Source: Flavobacteriaceae bacterium
GTDB lineage: Bacteria; Bacteroidota; Bacteroidia; Flavobacteriales; Flavobacteriaceae
Assembly (NCBI GenBank): GCA_030683815.1
Contig: JAUXPJ010000008.1
Span: 62,001-126,000 of the forward strand
Reading direction: 5' to 3'
DNA: 64,000 nucleotides
Within the stretch, counting starts at the first letter, position 1. Each line of letters opens with the position of its first letter. A model generated the notes under the pieces. The model ran no database searches and had not been told where the DNA came from. It worked only from the letters and a program-made list of their open reading frames with translations. Both the position numbers and the translations under genes were made by a program. Shown in pieces: positions 43,301-52,039 of the stretch.

Positions 43301-43575
43301 ACGTTAATCACATTACCAGCACCTACAGTTTTGGTTTGGGTATCCACACCCACATAACTAAACTGCAATACAGCACCAGTTTTTGCTTTCAAGGTGTACT
43401 TCCCGTCAAAATCAGTAACTGTACCTGTGTTGGTTCCTATAATAAGAACACTAACACCCGGTAGAGGACCAGACTCATCAGAAACAGTACCCGTAATAGT
43501 CTTTTCTTGTGCAAAGGATATTTGCACGAATAGTGCTAATAAAAGCACCAAAATACCATTAAACTTTGTTTTCAT
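40360..43575 (-). CDS. SusC/RagA-family TonB-linked outer-membrane transporter
   Basis: A 1071-residue transporter. Signal peptide 1-22 (MKTKFNGILVLLLALFVQIS, FA). The CarboxypepD-like domain has ITGTVSDESGPLPGVSVLI and TDFDGKYTLK. TonB-box region LEEVVVTALGISREKKSLGY; plug with STNVVIRGNTSLTGDNQALF, INVLKGAAATALYGSRAANG and AIIITTKKG; barrel ending in DLGFNVKIQF. An acidic insert, DEGDVDGDGIDDL, resembles a calcium-binding loop and may coordinate Ca2+ as seen in some SusCD structures; that is inference. It forms an operon with the SusD-like gene 12 nt downstream. Confidence 0.95.
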   Translation of the reverse strand: MKTKFNGILVLLLALFVQISFAQEKTITGTVSDESGPLPGVSVLIIGTNTGTVTDFDGKYTLKAKTGAVLQFSYVGVDTQTKTVGAGNVINVTMSGSQVLEEVVVTALGISREKKSLGYASQSVGGDDVSTVKSDNLANALSGKVAGVQIKRNTNMGGSTNVVIRGNTSLTGDNQALFVVDGVPMSNANLNTASQKQARPGFDYGNFASDINSDDIESINVLKGAAATALYGSRAANGAIIITTKKGTKNNKVDITVNSGITIGSLDKSTFVKYQKDYGSGYGAYYGSTGYFDEGDVDGDGIDDLIVPLTEDASFGGKFDPSLMVYHWNALDPDSPYYLQKRPWVAAENMPDTFFETPVTYNNNISMAGSTDTGNYRFAYTNFLQNGLMPNSNLRRNTFSLNAMSKLNDKLTVSASANYVKSDAKGRNETGYNDNIITSFRQWWQTNVDIKELKDIYFKTRRNVTWNPSWFDDPAPIYWDNPYWTRYENFQTDSRNRFFGNMALNYKINDWLSIDGKASVDTYSYIQEERINNHSNPTAKYTRYNVDFAELNYDLMLNFNKDLTEKINLNGVVGTNVRRTGSKSIYATTNGGLIVDRLFSISNSISAPSAPIEGASKVGVDGIYGMLSIGYNKTFYLDVTGRNDHSSTLPADNSNYFYPSVATSIIFSELVEADWLSFGKARVNYAEVGNSAGFGQLTDVLYKPDPFGANQIYSVNSTKLNPDLKPESTKSIEAGLEMFFLNKRLGFDFSWYKTNTIDQIMPVSISTATGYSSKYVNAGEIENKGVELSFFATPFKNDNFKWDVNLNWAQNKNKVISLYEKVKNLPLGSFQGGITINATVGQPYGTIQGTTFVYHENGQPIVIPGGSRGAVYQKSTTTNNVIGNMNPDWNGGINNKFSYKNFNLSFLIDVQKGGDIFSLDTWYGYATGLYAETAGLNFNGVEKRAALADGGGIILSGVRADGTPNTLVSNFNFYGHALGYSRAVSKQHIYDASYVKLREVAFSYTVPSKVLENSFVSAVQLSVIGSNLWIIDKNIPHADPEAGLSSGNLQGYQSGVMPATRDLGFNVKIQF

Positions 43576-43606
43576 TGTATAATTATTTGAATTAATTAGT
43601 TCAAAA
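43318..43606 (-). repeat. Similar leader and SusC N-terminus, copy B
   Basis: Partner of 38437-38725, with the identical 31-nt leader at 43576-43606 and the same GAATTAATTAGTTC at 43589-43602. Confidence 0.85.
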
Positions 43607-43731
43607 GTCCTAAAATTATGTTAATAAAGCAACTTAAATTGAATAAAAATTAAGCAGAAGTTTAAAATAAAAGTAAATTAAGAAAAAAAATAGGATTGTG
43701 ATAATAAAACAGGTAATATAATTGATATATT

Positions 43732-45399
43732 TTAAAAATTTTGCACCCATTTTAAATGCACTTTAGATTGATTAAAATCAAAAGAAGCGTTTGAAAACTT
43801 GCCGATACTGTAACTGATGTTTAAAAAACCTGAATTTACTTTAAATACATAGCCCAGCCCAATTCCGAGCATATCCAAGTTTATTTCATCAATTTTGTTT
43901 TTGGATTTGCCAAAATCAGTTATCGAATAAAAATAGGAATCAGCAGAAGTTACCAATCGATATTCCAGATTAAAAATACTGTAAGCCGAACTGAATAACT
44001 GATTTTCATTAAATCCTCTTATCGTATTGGTGCCTCCAATCAATATTAACTCATTCGTTAAAAAATATTTTCCAATCAGTTTTGCAGATTGATTTTGTAA
44101 AAAGAGATAATTTCGCGGATTAATTTCCCATGTGTAATTGATTAAAAATACTACTTTTTGTTGTGTTGAATTTTCAAGGGTGGTTTTTCGATTTCCGGTA
44201 TAAGCGCCAAAAGAACTTTCAAATTGAGTTGGGAAAAATTGTTCTTTTTCTAATCGATAAGAATAGCTGAGACCGTAATATGTTTTTTTATAATCACTAA
44301 TGAGCACATCATTGGAGGTGGTGAGTAAATCAGAAGTATAGGTTTCTATGGATGTTTTTATAGTATGCTGATTAATTCTATAAAGTAATCCGGCATTGAA
44401 TGAGGTAGTTAAAAAAGTAGAATCTTGCTTGTGTAAGTCAAAACTTCCTTCTATGGTAAAAGGTAAATTAAAAATATAGGGTATGGAGGTGTTCAGTTGA
44501 AAAGAGGTTTGTTTTTGTGACGTATTTTGCCAGTGCATTGAAAGCTGTTCCCCTTTGTTAAAAAGATTGTTGAGTTGTACATCAACATATCCGTGAAGCT
44601 TTAATTTTGAGTTGTCTTCGGTATTGTTAAATCCGATTAAACCATCAAATTGATGCGCTTTTTTCTTATTTAAATAGAGGTAAACAATAGTAGAATCGTT
44701 GGTAAATAAAACGGCTGATTCTTTTAATTGATTAACAAAAGAAAGTCTTTGAATTGCTTTAGATGCTTTACTGATTTTTTGCTGATTAAAAGCAGTTCCT
44801 ATTTTTAAAGGGGTACTATGCTTCAAAAATGAAAGCGGAAATTCTGAATAACCTTCAATGATAATTTTATCAATAGTCCTTTTTTTGGTATAGTTGATTT
44901 GAACAAAAGCAGACAGTTGATTGTTCTCTATTTTTTGGTTGATGATTTTTATTTCCACAAAAGAATATCCGTTTTCTTCAAAATGGGCGATAGTCGTTTT
45001 CAAAAAACTTGCTGTTTGTTCAATCGGAATGGTGATGGAATGCTTATCATCCAAAGAATTCAACCAAGGAATCAGCAGATTCTCATCAAAATAAAGTGTT
45101 ATTTTCTCCAATACTTTTTCAATACTTAAGCTGTAATGATACATTTGATTCGAAGTTTCGATCAATTCCAGTTTTGGATTAAAAATACCTTTTTGTTCTA
45201 ATTGAGTTAAAATCTTTTCAATTTCAGCCTGAATTTCTTTTTCACTGCTCAAAATAGGTTGATAGGTAACAGATTTAAATTTTTCCACAGAAATAGAATC
45301 CGTTGGCGTAATTTTTAACTGCCAATTTTGAGCATGGATAGATATAAAAATCAATCCAAAAAACAGTGTATATATATATGGTGTAAAAAGGGCTTTCAA
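43732..45399 (-). CDS. Omp85-superfamily outer-membrane protein (POTRA plus barrel)
   Basis: A 555-residue outer-membrane protein. Signal peptide about 1-23 (MKALFTPYIYTLFFGLIFIS). The N-terminal half has POTRA-like segments (LEKITLYFDENLLIPWLNSL, IDKIIIEGYSEFPLSFLKHS, FNQQKISKASKAIQRL). The C-terminal half is a 16-strand-like barrel with the Omp85 loop signature IRGFNENQLFSS (the RGF that plugs the pore). It ends in HLKWVQNF. At 555 residues it is shorter than BamA (about 800) and closer to TamA/ShlB-like proteins. The role could be protein or lipid insertion or secretion; no partner gene indicates which. It diverges from the ribosomal protein operon. Confidence 0.8.
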   Translation of the reverse strand: MKALFTPYIYTLFFGLIFISIHAQNWQLKITPTDSISVEKFKSVTYQPILSSEKEIQAEIEKILTQLEQKGIFNPKLELIETSNQMYHYSLSIEKVLEKITLYFDENLLIPWLNSLDDKHSITIPIEQTASFLKTTIAHFEENGYSFVEIKIINQKIENNQLSAFVQINYTKKRTIDKIIIEGYSEFPLSFLKHSTPLKIGTAFNQQKISKASKAIQRLSFVNQLKESAVLFTNDSTIVYLYLNKKKAHQFDGLIGFNNTEDNSKLKLHGYVDVQLNNLFNKGEQLSMHWQNTSQKQTSFQLNTSIPYIFNLPFTIEGSFDLHKQDSTFLTTSFNAGLLYRINQHTIKTSIETYTSDLLTTSNDVLISDYKKTYYGLSYSYRLEKEQFFPTQFESSFGAYTGNRKTTLENSTQQKVVFLINYTWEINPRNYLFLQNQSAKLIGKYFLTNELILIGGTNTIRGFNENQLFSSAYSIFNLEYRLVTSADSYFYSITDFGKSKNKIDEINLDMLGIGLGYVFKVNSGFLNISYSIGKFSNASFDFNQSKVHLKWVQNF

Positions 45400-45483
45400 T
45401 AGGTTATTTTTAACACATTTTCAAGAATGAAAGATACAAAATCTACCCTATTTCAAAACTTTTAAAAATTTAATTATTAGGAG

Positions 45484-45514
45484 TTTGTTTAAAGAGAAAA
45501 TATTTCTAACTTTG
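45484..45514 (+). promoter_or_regulatory. Promoter of the ribosomal protein super-operon
   Basis: TTTG (45484-45487), a 19-nt spacer, TAACTTTG (45507-45514): an exact match to both Bacteroidetes promoter boxes at ideal spacing. Transcription should begin near 45519-45521, giving a leader of about 53 nt before rpsL. Confidence 0.9.
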
Positions 45515-45516
45515 CA

Positions 45517-45539
45517 AACTCTTTAAAAATACGAGAGTT
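45517..45539 (+). promoter_or_regulatory. Hairpin at the 5' end of the rpsL leader
   Basis: AACTCT (45517-45522) pairs with AGAGTT (45534-45539) around an 11-nt loop. It would lie at the extreme 5' end of the mRNA. It may stabilise the transcript or be a regulatory site; a 6-bp AT-rich stem is weak. Confidence 0.4.
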
Positions 45540-45572
45540 AAAAGAAAAACAAGTAATTAACAACAAATTAGT

Positions 45573-45947
45573 ATGCCAACTATTCAACAATTAGTAAGAA
45601 CAGGAAGAGCCAAATTAACTAAGAAGAGTAAATCGGCTGCTTTAGATTCTTGCCCACAACGAAGAGGGGTATGTACACGTGTTTACACAACAACGCCAAA
45701 AAAACCGAACTCAGCTATGCGTAAAGTAGCGCGTGTTCGTTTAACAAATGGCAATGAGGTAAATGCTTACATTCCTGGTGAAGGGCACAATCTGCAAGAG
45801 CACTCGATAGTATTAGTAAGAGGCGGAAGGGTAAAAGATTTACCAGGTGTTAGATACCACATTGTACGTGGTGCGTTAGATACTGCCGGAGTTAACGGTA
45901 GAAATCAACGAAGATCTAAATATGGTACTAAACGCCCTAAAAAGTAA
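45573..45947 (+). CDS. rpsL: 30S ribosomal protein S12 (uS12)
   Basis: A 124-residue decoding-centre protein. [13 protein letters not shown] contains K43 and K44, equivalent to E. coli K42 and K43 where streptomycin-resistance changes arise; here they are wild type. D89 in [11 protein letters not shown] is the residue methylthiolated by RimO in many bacteria. First gene of the super-operon, behind a consensus promoter and followed by rpsG after 24 nt. Confidence 0.98.
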   Translation: MPTIQQLVRTGRAKLTKKSKSAALDSCPQRRGVCTRVYTTTPKKPNSAMRKVARVRLTNGNEVNAYIPGEGHNLQEHSIVLVRGGRVKDLPGVRYHIVRGALDTAGVNGRNQRRSKYGTKRPKK

Positions 45948-45971
45948 TTTTAAAACTTTTAATGTAAAGAC

Positions 45972-46448
45972 ATGAGAAAAAGAGCGGCCAAAAAAAGAAT
46001 TCTTTTACCGGATCCAAAATTTAACGACCAGTTAGTAACACGTTTTGTAAACATGTTAATGTGGGATGGTAAAAAGTCTGTAGCTTTCAAAGTGTTTTAC
46101 GATGCTTTAGAGATTGTAGAACAACGCAAACAAAATGAAGAAAAAACGTCCTTAGAAATTTGGAAAGATGCCCTATCTAACGTAATGCCACAAGTAGAAG
46201 TGCGCAGTCGTCGTGTAGGAGGTGCCACCTTCCAAATCCCTATGCAAATTAGACCAGATCGCAAAATATCTGTAGCGATGAAATGGTTGATTTTGTATGC
46301 CAGAAGACGTAACGAAAAATCGATGCCTAACAAATTAGCGGGAGAAATTCTATCTGCAGCCAAAGAAGAAGGTGCAGCAGTGAAAAAAAGAATGGATACC
46401 CATAAAATGGCAGAAGCTAACAAAGCATTCTCCCACTTTAGATTTTAA
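45972..46448 (+). CDS. rpsG: 30S ribosomal protein S7 (uS7)
   Basis: A 158-residue primary 16S rRNA-binding protein that organises the small-subunit head and contacts E-site tRNA. The start MRKRAAKKR and motifs [29 protein letters not shown] and [14 protein letters not shown] are typical. In E. coli S7 represses the str operon through the rpsL-rpsG spacer; here that spacer is only 24 nt with no clear structure, so the same mechanism is doubtful. Confidence 0.98.
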   Translation: MRKRAAKKRILLPDPKFNDQLVTRFVNMLMWDGKKSVAFKVFYDALEIVEQRKQNEEKTSLEIWKDALSNVMPQVEVRSRRVGGATFQIPMQIRPDRKISVAMKWLILYARRRNEKSMPNKLAGEILSAAKEEGAAVKKRMDTHKMAEANKAFSHFRF

Positions 46449-46457
46449 TACAAAGAA

Positions 46458-48548
46458 ATGGCAAGAGATTTAAGATATACAAGAAATATTGGAATTGCAG
46501 CACATATTGATGCAGGTAAAACCACCACCACAGAGCGGATTCTCTATTATACCGGAGTAAGCCACAAAATTGGTGAGGTACACGATGGTGCAGCAACAAT
46601 GGACTGGATGGAGCAAGAGCAGGAAAGAGGTATTACCATCACTTCTGCCGCTACCCATTGTCAGTGGATATATAAAGGAGATAGTTACGCTGTTAATATA
46701 ATCGATACCCCAGGGCACGTAGATTTTACCGTAGAGGTAGAGCGTTCTTTGCGCGTATTAGATGGTATGGTAGCTTTATTCAGTGCGGTTGATGGTGTAG
46801 AGCCGCAATCTGAAACTGTTTGGAGACAAGCTGATAAATATCGCGTTCCTAGAATTGGTTTCGTTAATAAAATGGACCGTCAAGGATCAGATTTTTTCAA
46901 CGTTTGTACCCAAGTAAGAGAAATGTTAGGAGGAAATCCAGTGCCACTTCAAGTGCCGATTGGTGATGAAATTGATTTTAAAGGCGTAGTTGATCTAATC
47001 TCCAAAAAAGCAATCATCTGGAATGAAGAGGATATGGGAATGACTTTTACAGAAATTCCAATTCCTGCAGAATTATTAGATGATGTAAGTACATACAGAT
47101 TAAAATTAATAGAAGCAGTTGCTGAATATGATGAAAAACTGTTAGAAAAATTCTTCGAAGATGAAGATTCTATCAGTGAAGATGAGATTATCGCTGCCTT
47201 AAGAGCAGCAACTATTGATATGAGTATCATTCCAATGCTTTGCGGTTCTTCTTTCAAAAACAAAGGAGTACAAACCATGTTGGATGCTGTGATGCGTTAT
47301 TTGCCATCACCAATGGATGTTGAGGCAATTGAAGGTATCAATCCTGAAACTGAGCAACCAACAAGCAGACAACCAAGCGTAACCGAACCATTTTCATCTT
47401 TGGCATTTAAAATTGCTACCGATCCTTATGTAGGTCGTTTAGCGTTTTTCAGAGTTTATTCAGGCGCCTTAGATGCGGGCTCTTATGTGTACAATACCCG
47501 TTCTGAGAAAAAAGAACGTATCTCACGTATTTACCAAATGCACGCTAACAAACAAAACCCAATCGATAGAATCGAAGCAGGAGATATTGGAGCAGCAGTT
47601 GGATTTAAAGACATCAAAACAGGTGATACTTTGTGTGATGAAAAACACCCAATTGTATTAGAATCAATGTCATTTCCAGTACCGGTAATCGGTATTGCTG
47701 TTGAGCCAAAAACAAAGGCAGATGTTGATAAAATGGGTATGGCCTTAGCTAAGTTAGCAGAAGAAGATCCAACGTTCCAAGTAAAAACAGATCAAGCATC
47801 GGGTCAGACAATTATCTCAGGAATGGGTGAATTACACTTAGAGATTATTGTTGATCGTTTAAAACGTGAATTCAAAGTTGAGGTGAACGAAGGTCAGCCA
47901 CAAGTAGAATACAAAGAAGCTTTAACAAAGTTTACTACCCAAAGAGAAGTTTACAAAAAGCAATCTGGTGGTCGTGGTAAATTTGGTGATATTGTATTTG
48001 AAATCGGACCGGCAGATGCAGGTGTTGTTGGCTTACAATTCGTTGATGAAGTTAAAGGAGGAAACGTTCCAAGAGAGTATATTCCAGCAGTAGAGAAAGG
48101 ATTCAAAATGGCTATGCAAAATGGTCCATTAGCCGGATTTACTATGGATAGTATGAAAGTAACGTTGAAAGACGGTTCGTTCCACCCAGTAGATTCTGAT
48201 GCACTTTCATTTGAATTAGCTGCTAAAATTGGATATAAATCTGCTTCTAAAGGAGCTGGTGCTGTTTTATTAGAGCCCATCATGAAATTGGAAGTGGTAA
48301 CTCCTGAAGTAAATATGGGAGATGTTGTAGGTGACTTAAACAGACGTAGAGGTCAGGTTACAGATATGGATGACAGAGCTGGAGCTAAAGTAATTAAAGC
48401 ACAAGTACCTCTTGCTGAAATGTTCGGGTATGTAACTACTTTAAGAACATTATCTTCTGGTAGAGCTACATCATCTATGGAATTTTTACACTATGCAGAA
48501 GCACCAGGTAATATTGCTGAAGCGGTAATTACAAAAGCTAAAGGTTAA
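46458..48548 (+). CDS. fusA: Elongation factor G
   Basis: A 696-residue translational GTPase that drives translocation and, with RRF, ribosome recycling. G1 is A15-H-I-D-A-G-K-T22, G3 is D83-T-P-G-H87, and G4 is N136-K-M-D139. Switch I carries [11 protein letters not shown]. The domain IV tip and later motifs ([41 protein letters not shown]) are complete, so this is the housekeeping form. It lies between rpsG (9 nt) and rpsJ (18 nt). The usual tufA of the str operon is absent here. Confidence 0.98.
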   Translation: MARDLRYTRNIGIAAHIDAGKTTTTERILYYTGVSHKIGEVHDGAATMDWMEQEQERGITITSAATHCQWIYKGDSYAVNIIDTPGHVDFTVEVERSLRVLDGMVALFSAVDGVEPQSETVWRQADKYRVPRIGFVNKMDRQGSDFFNVCTQVREMLGGNPVPLQVPIGDEIDFKGVVDLISKKAIIWNEEDMGMTFTEIPIPAELLDDVSTYRLKLIEAVAEYDEKLLEKFFEDEDSISEDEIIAALRAATIDMSIIPMLCGSSFKNKGVQTMLDAVMRYLPSPMDVEAIEGINPETEQPTSRQPSVTEPFSSLAFKIATDPYVGRLAFFRVYSGALDAGSYVYNTRSEKKERISRIYQMHANKQNPIDRIEAGDIGAAVGFKDIKTGDTLCDEKHPIVLESMSFPVPVIGIAVEPKTKADVDKMGMALAKLAEEDPTFQVKTDQASGQTIISGMGELHLEIIVDRLKREFKVEVNEGQPQVEYKEALTKFTTQREVYKKQSGGRGKFGDIVFEIGPADAGVVGLQFVDEVKGGNVPREYIPAVEKGFKMAMQNGPLAGFTMDSMKVTLKDGSFHPVDSDALSFELAAKIGYKSASKGAGAVLLEPIMKLEVVTPEVNMGDVVGDLNRRRGQVTDMDDRAGAKVIKAQVPLAEMFGYVTTLRTLSSGRATSSMEFLHYAEAPGNIAEAVITKAKG

Positions 48549-48566
48549 TCTCTTAATAAGAATAAG

Positions 48567-48872
48567 ATGAGTCAAAAAATCAGAATAAAACTAAAATCAT
48601 ACGATCATATGTTGGTAGACAAGTCTGCCGAGAAGATCGTTAAAACAGTAAAAAGTACTGGTGCTATTGTAAATGGACCCATTCCACTTCCAACACACAA
48701 AAAAATCTTTACTGTATTGCGTTCTCCACACGTAAATAAAAAATCGAGAGAGCAATTCCAATTGAGTTCTTACAAACGTTTGTTAGATATTTATAGTTCA
48801 TCATCAAAGACTATTGATGCCTTAATGAAGTTAGAACTTCCAAGCGGAGTTGAAGTAGAAATTAAAGTGTGA
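48567..48872 (+). CDS. rpsJ: 30S ribosomal protein S10 (uS10, NusE)
   Basis: A 101-residue protein of the small-subunit head that also joins NusB in transcription antitermination. Motifs [29 protein letters not shown] and [13 protein letters not shown] are diagnostic. It is followed by a 69-nt gap that contains a terminator-like hairpin, after which the S10 operon continues with rplC. Confidence 0.98.
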   Translation: MSQKIRIKLKSYDHMLVDKSAEKIVKTVKSTGAIVNGPIPLPTHKKIFTVLRSPHVNKKSREQFQLSSYKRLLDIYSSSSKTIDALMKLELPSGVEVEIKV

Positions 48873-48876
48873 TAAC

Positions 48877-48900
48877 AACCCTTTTTATAAGGGTTTTTAT
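48877..48900 (+). terminator. Terminator-like hairpin between rpsJ and rplC (possible attenuator)
   Basis: AACCCTT (48877-48883), loop TTTAT, AAGGGTT (48889-48895), followed by TTT and AT-rich DNA. It begins 5 nt after the rpsJ stop. The short T-tract suggests partial read-through, and no promoter consensus follows before rplC. Confidence 0.6.
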
Positions 48901-48941
48901 CAAAGTAAAATAAAGAGTATTAATAATTAATAAATTATAGA

Positions 48942-49559
48942 ATGTCTGGGTTAATAGGAAGAAAAATCGGCATGACCAGTATTTTTGACGAGAATGGGAA
49001 AAATATTCCATGTACCGTTATAGAAGCTGGTCCTTGTGTGGTTACCCAAGTCAGAACCGAAGAGGTAGACGGGTATAAAGCGTTACAACTTGGTTTCGAT
49101 GACAAAGTAGAAGCTCGCACTACAAAAGCGTTGCAAGGTCACTTTAAAAAAGCTGGCACTACTGGAAAAAAGAAACTTGTTGAATTTAAATGGTTTGAAA
49201 AAGAGTACAATCTTGGAGATACCATTTTAGTTGATTTATTTGAAGAAGGTGAATTCGTAGATGTCATCGGAACTTCAAAAGGAAAAGGTTTTCAAGGAGT
49301 TGTTAAAAGACACGGTTTTGCCGGAGTTGGACAAGCAACGCATGGTCAACATAACAGATTAAGAGCTCCAGGTTCTGTGGGTGCTTCATCTTATCCGTCA
49401 AGAGTATTCAAAGGAATGCGTATGGCAGGAAGAATGGGTGGAGATAGAGTAACAGTACAAAATCTAAGAGTTTTAAAGGTAGTTCCAGAAAAGAACTTAC
49501 TTGTAGTTAAGGGATGCGTTCCTGGTCATAAAAATTCTTACATAATTTTACAGAAATAA
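48942..49559 (+). CDS. rplC: 50S ribosomal protein L3 (uL3)
   Basis: A 205-residue early-assembly protein reaching the peptidyl-transferase centre. [15 protein letters not shown] at the start and the long loop [20 protein letters not shown], which contains the glutamine methylated in some bacteria, are typical. Its stop and the rplD start overlap by one base (TAATG at 49557-49561), indicating translational coupling. Confidence 0.98.
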   Translation: MSGLIGRKIGMTSIFDENGKNIPCTVIEAGPCVVTQVRTEEVDGYKALQLGFDDKVEARTTKALQGHFKKAGTTGKKKLVEFKWFEKEYNLGDTILVDLFEEGEFVDVIGTSKGKGFQGVVKRHGFAGVGQATHGQHNRLRAPGSVGASSYPSRVFKGMRMAGRMGGDRVTVQNLRVLKVVPEKNLLVVKGCVPGHKNSYIILQK

Positions 49560-50188
49560 TGAAAGTAGCAGTTTACGACATTACAGGAAAAGAAACAGGA
49601 AGACAAATTGAATTGTCTGACGATGTATTCGCAATTGAGCCAAATAAACACGCTGTTTATTTAGATGTAAAACAGCATTTGGCTAACAGAAGACAAGGTA
49701 CCCACAAATCTAAAGAAAGAGCAGAAATTGCTGGGAGCACCCGTAAAATCAAAAAACAAAAAGGGACAGGTACAGCTCGTGCCGGTAGTATAAAATCTCC
49801 GGTATTTAGAGGAGGAGGAAGAGTTTTCGGTCCAAGACCAAAAGATTATTCTTTCAAATTAAACAAAAACCTTAAAAAATTGGCACGTAAATCAGCTTTA
49901 AGTTTACAAGCAAAACAAGATAACATTTTAGTGGTAGAAGATTTCGATTTTGAAACACCTAAAACTAAGAGTTTTGTTAACATTCTAAAAGCTTTTGGGA
50001 TAGAAAATAAAAAGTCCCTATTCGTGTTGGGTGATTCAAATAATAATGTATATTTGTCATCACGAAATTTAGAAGGTGTAAAGGCTGTAACAAACTCAGG
50101 ATTAAATACTTATAGTGTTATGAATGCTAGAAAAATTTTAATTGTTGAGAGTTCATTAGAAGGAATTGAATCAAATTTAAATAAATAG
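49559..50188 (+). CDS. rplD: 50S ribosomal protein L4 (uL4)
   Basis: A 209-residue protein lining the nascent-peptide tunnel. The extended loop includes [13 protein letters not shown] and [12 protein letters not shown], where macrolide-resistance changes occur in other bacteria. In E. coli L4 represses the S10 operon by binding the leader upstream of rpsJ; here the only sizeable gap near its own gene is before rplC. Coupled to rplC; rplW starts 8 nt downstream. Confidence 0.98.
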   Translation: MKVAVYDITGKETGRQIELSDDVFAIEPNKHAVYLDVKQHLANRRQGTHKSKERAEIAGSTRKIKKQKGTGTARAGSIKSPVFRGGGRVFGPRPKDYSFKLNKNLKKLARKSALSLQAKQDNILVVEDFDFETPKTKSFVNILKAFGIENKKSLFVLGDSNNNVYLSSRNLEGVKAVTNSGLNTYSVMNARKILIVESSLEGIESNLNK

Positions 50189-50196
50189 GTCGTAAG

Positions 50197-50487
50197 ATGA
50201 GTATTTTAGTTAAACCTATTATAACGGAAAAAGCAACAAGCCATAGTGAGTTACACAACCGCTATACTTTTGTTGTTAATCAGAACTCTAATAAAATTGA
50301 AATTAAGAATGCTGTGGAGCAAACTTATGGAGTTTCTGTAGAAAAAGTAAGAACCATGAACTATCCTATTATCAGAAAAAGTAAGCATACTAAAAAAGGG
50401 GTAGTAGAAGGTAAAATTGGTGCTTATAAAAAAGCCATTGTTGAACTAGCAGAAGGTCAAAACATTGACTTTTACAGCAATATTTAA
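50197..50487 (+). CDS. rplW: 50S ribosomal protein L23 (uL23)
   Basis: A 96-residue tunnel-exit protein that docks trigger factor and SRP. Motifs LVKPIITEKATSHSE and YTFVVNQNSNKIEIKNAVE are typical. Between rplD (8 nt) and rplB (15 nt). Confidence 0.97.
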   Translation: MSILVKPIITEKATSHSELHNRYTFVVNQNSNKIEIKNAVEQTYGVSVEKVRTMNYPIIRKSKHTKKGVVEGKIGAYKKAIVELAEGQNIDFYSNI

Positions 50488-50502
50488 TACGAAACGATAA
50501 AA

Positions 50503-51327
50503 ATGTCAGTTAGAAAATTAAAACCAATAACACCAGGTCAGCGTTTTAGAGTAGTAAATGGCTTCGACACTATTACTACTGATAAGCCGGAAAAAAGTTT
50601 ATTAGTTCCGAATAAAAGATCTGGAGGTCGAGACAATAAGGGTAAAATGACGATGCGCTACACAGGTGGTGGTCATAAAAGAAATTACCGTATTATTGAT
50701 TTTAAAAGAGATAAATATGGTATCCCTGCAACTATAAAAACGATTGAGTATGATCCAAACCGTACAGCATTTATTGCATTATTGCATTATGCAGACGGTG
50801 AAAAAACATATATTATTGCTCAAAATGGTTTAGAAGTTGGTCAAACATTACTTTCCGGAAAAGGAATTTCTCCAGAGATTGGAAACACTATGTTTTTAAG
50901 TGATATTCCACTTGGTACAACCATTTCTTGTATCGAATTAAGACCAGGTCAAGGTGCTGTTATGGCTCGTAGTGCCGGTTCATTCGCACAATTAATGGCA
51001 AGAGAAGGGAAATACGTTACCGTAAAATTACCTTCAGGAGAAACCAGAATGATTTTAAATACTTGTATGGCAACTATTGGTGTTGTGTCTAATTCAGACC
51101 ACCAGTTAATAGTTTCCGGTAAAGCAGGTAGAAGCAGATGGTTAGGAAGAAGACCAAGAACAAGACCGGTAGTTATGAACCCTGTAGATCATCCAATGGG
51201 TGGTGGTGAAGGTAAATCATCTGGAGGTCATCCAAGATCTAGAAACTTAATCCCTGCAAAAGGATATAAGACACGCTCTAGAACCAAGGCGAGTAATAAA
51301 CATATTTTAGAACGTAGAAAAAAATAA
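50503..51327 (+). CDS. rplB: 50S ribosomal protein L2 (uL2)
   Basis: A 274-residue core protein needed for subunit association and peptidyl transfer. The conserved histidine H230 is in [19 protein letters not shown], equivalent to the functionally important E. coli His229. OB-fold and SH3-like domains are full length. rpsS follows after 7 nt. Confidence 0.98.
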   Translation: MSVRKLKPITPGQRFRVVNGFDTITTDKPEKSLLVPNKRSGGRDNKGKMTMRYTGGGHKRNYRIIDFKRDKYGIPATIKTIEYDPNRTAFIALLHYADGEKTYIIAQNGLEVGQTLLSGKGISPEIGNTMFLSDIPLGTTISCIELRPGQGAVMARSAGSFAQLMAREGKYVTVKLPSGETRMILNTCMATIGVVSNSDHQLIVSGKAGRSRWLGRRPRTRPVVMNPVDHPMGGGEGKSSGGHPRSRNLIPAKGYKTRSRTKASNKHILERRKK

Positions 51328-51334
51328 GTAAGAC

Positions 51335-51613
51335 ATGGCACGTTCATTAAAAAAAGGACCTTACGTTTTTCGTAAATTAGAGAAAAAAGTTCAAGAAAAT
51401 ACAGATTCAGGAAAAAAGACTGTTATAAAGACATGGTCTAGAGCATCAATGATTATTCCTGATTTCGTTGGACAAACCATAGCAGTACATAACGGACGTC
51501 AGTTTATTCCGGTGTATGTTACTGAAAACATGGTAGGACATAAACTAGGCGAGTTTTCACCAACACGTCAATTCAGAGGACATGCTGGTGCTAAAAATAA
51601 AGGTAAAAAATAG
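51335..51613 (+). CDS. rpsS: 30S ribosomal protein S19 (uS19)
   Basis: A 92-residue protein of the small-subunit head that forms an inter-subunit bridge. [33 protein letters not shown] and [14 protein letters not shown] are characteristic. rplV follows after 8 nt. Confidence 0.98.
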   Translation: MARSLKKGPYVFRKLEKKVQENTDSGKKTVIKTWSRASMIIPDFVGQTIAVHNGRQFIPVYVTENMVGHKLGEFSPTRQFRGHAGAKNKGKK

Positions 51614-51621
51614 TAGGAATT

Positions 51622-52038
51622 ATGGGAGCTAGAAAAAAAGTCAGAGCTGACAAAATGAAAGAAGCTAAAAAGCAACTTGCTTTTGCAAAGCTTAATGGGT
51701 GTCCTACATCACCTAGAAAAATGCGTTTAGTTGCAGATTTAATAAGAGGTGTTCAAGTAGAAAGAGCACTTAATATATTAAAATTTAATCCTAAAGCAGC
51801 TTCAGTAAACTTAGAAAAGTTATTGCTATCAGCAATCGCTAACTGGCAAGCAAAAAATGCAGATGCCAACATTGAAGAAGCCGGATTACTTGTAAAAGAA
51901 ATCACAGTTGATGGAGCCGGTATGTTAAAAAGATTAAGACCAGCACCGCAAGGCCGCGCACATAGAATTAGAAAGCGTTCAAACCACGTAACTATTGTGT
52001 TAGGATCTAATAATTTAATCAGTAATTTATCGAAATAG
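51622..52038 (+). CDS. rplV: 50S ribosomal protein L22 (uL22)
   Basis: A 138-residue tunnel protein. The core ([21 protein letters not shown], then [20 protein letters not shown] of the tunnel beta-hairpin) is preceded by about 25 extra N-terminal residues ([20 protein letters not shown]) compared with the ~110-residue E. coli protein. The start is supported by the 8-nt gap from rpsS. Only 1 nt separates its stop from rpsC. Confidence 0.97.
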   Translation: MGARKKVRADKMKEAKKQLAFAKLNGCPTSPRKMRLVADLIRGVQVERALNILKFNPKAASVNLEKLLLSAIANWQAKNADANIEEAGLLVKEITVDGAGMLKRLRPAPQGRAHRIRKRSNHVTIVLGSNNLISNLSK

Positions 52039-52039
52039 T

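Noticed and set aside
46097-48283. Minus-strand open frames opposite rpsG and fusA
   Set aside because: Caused by codon bias of the strongly conserved sense genes; no independent evidence of expression.
45972-48548. Loss of tuf, adk and map from the str/spc operons as an anomaly
   Set aside because: These genes are commonly located elsewhere in Bacteroidetes, so the order is probably normal for the group.
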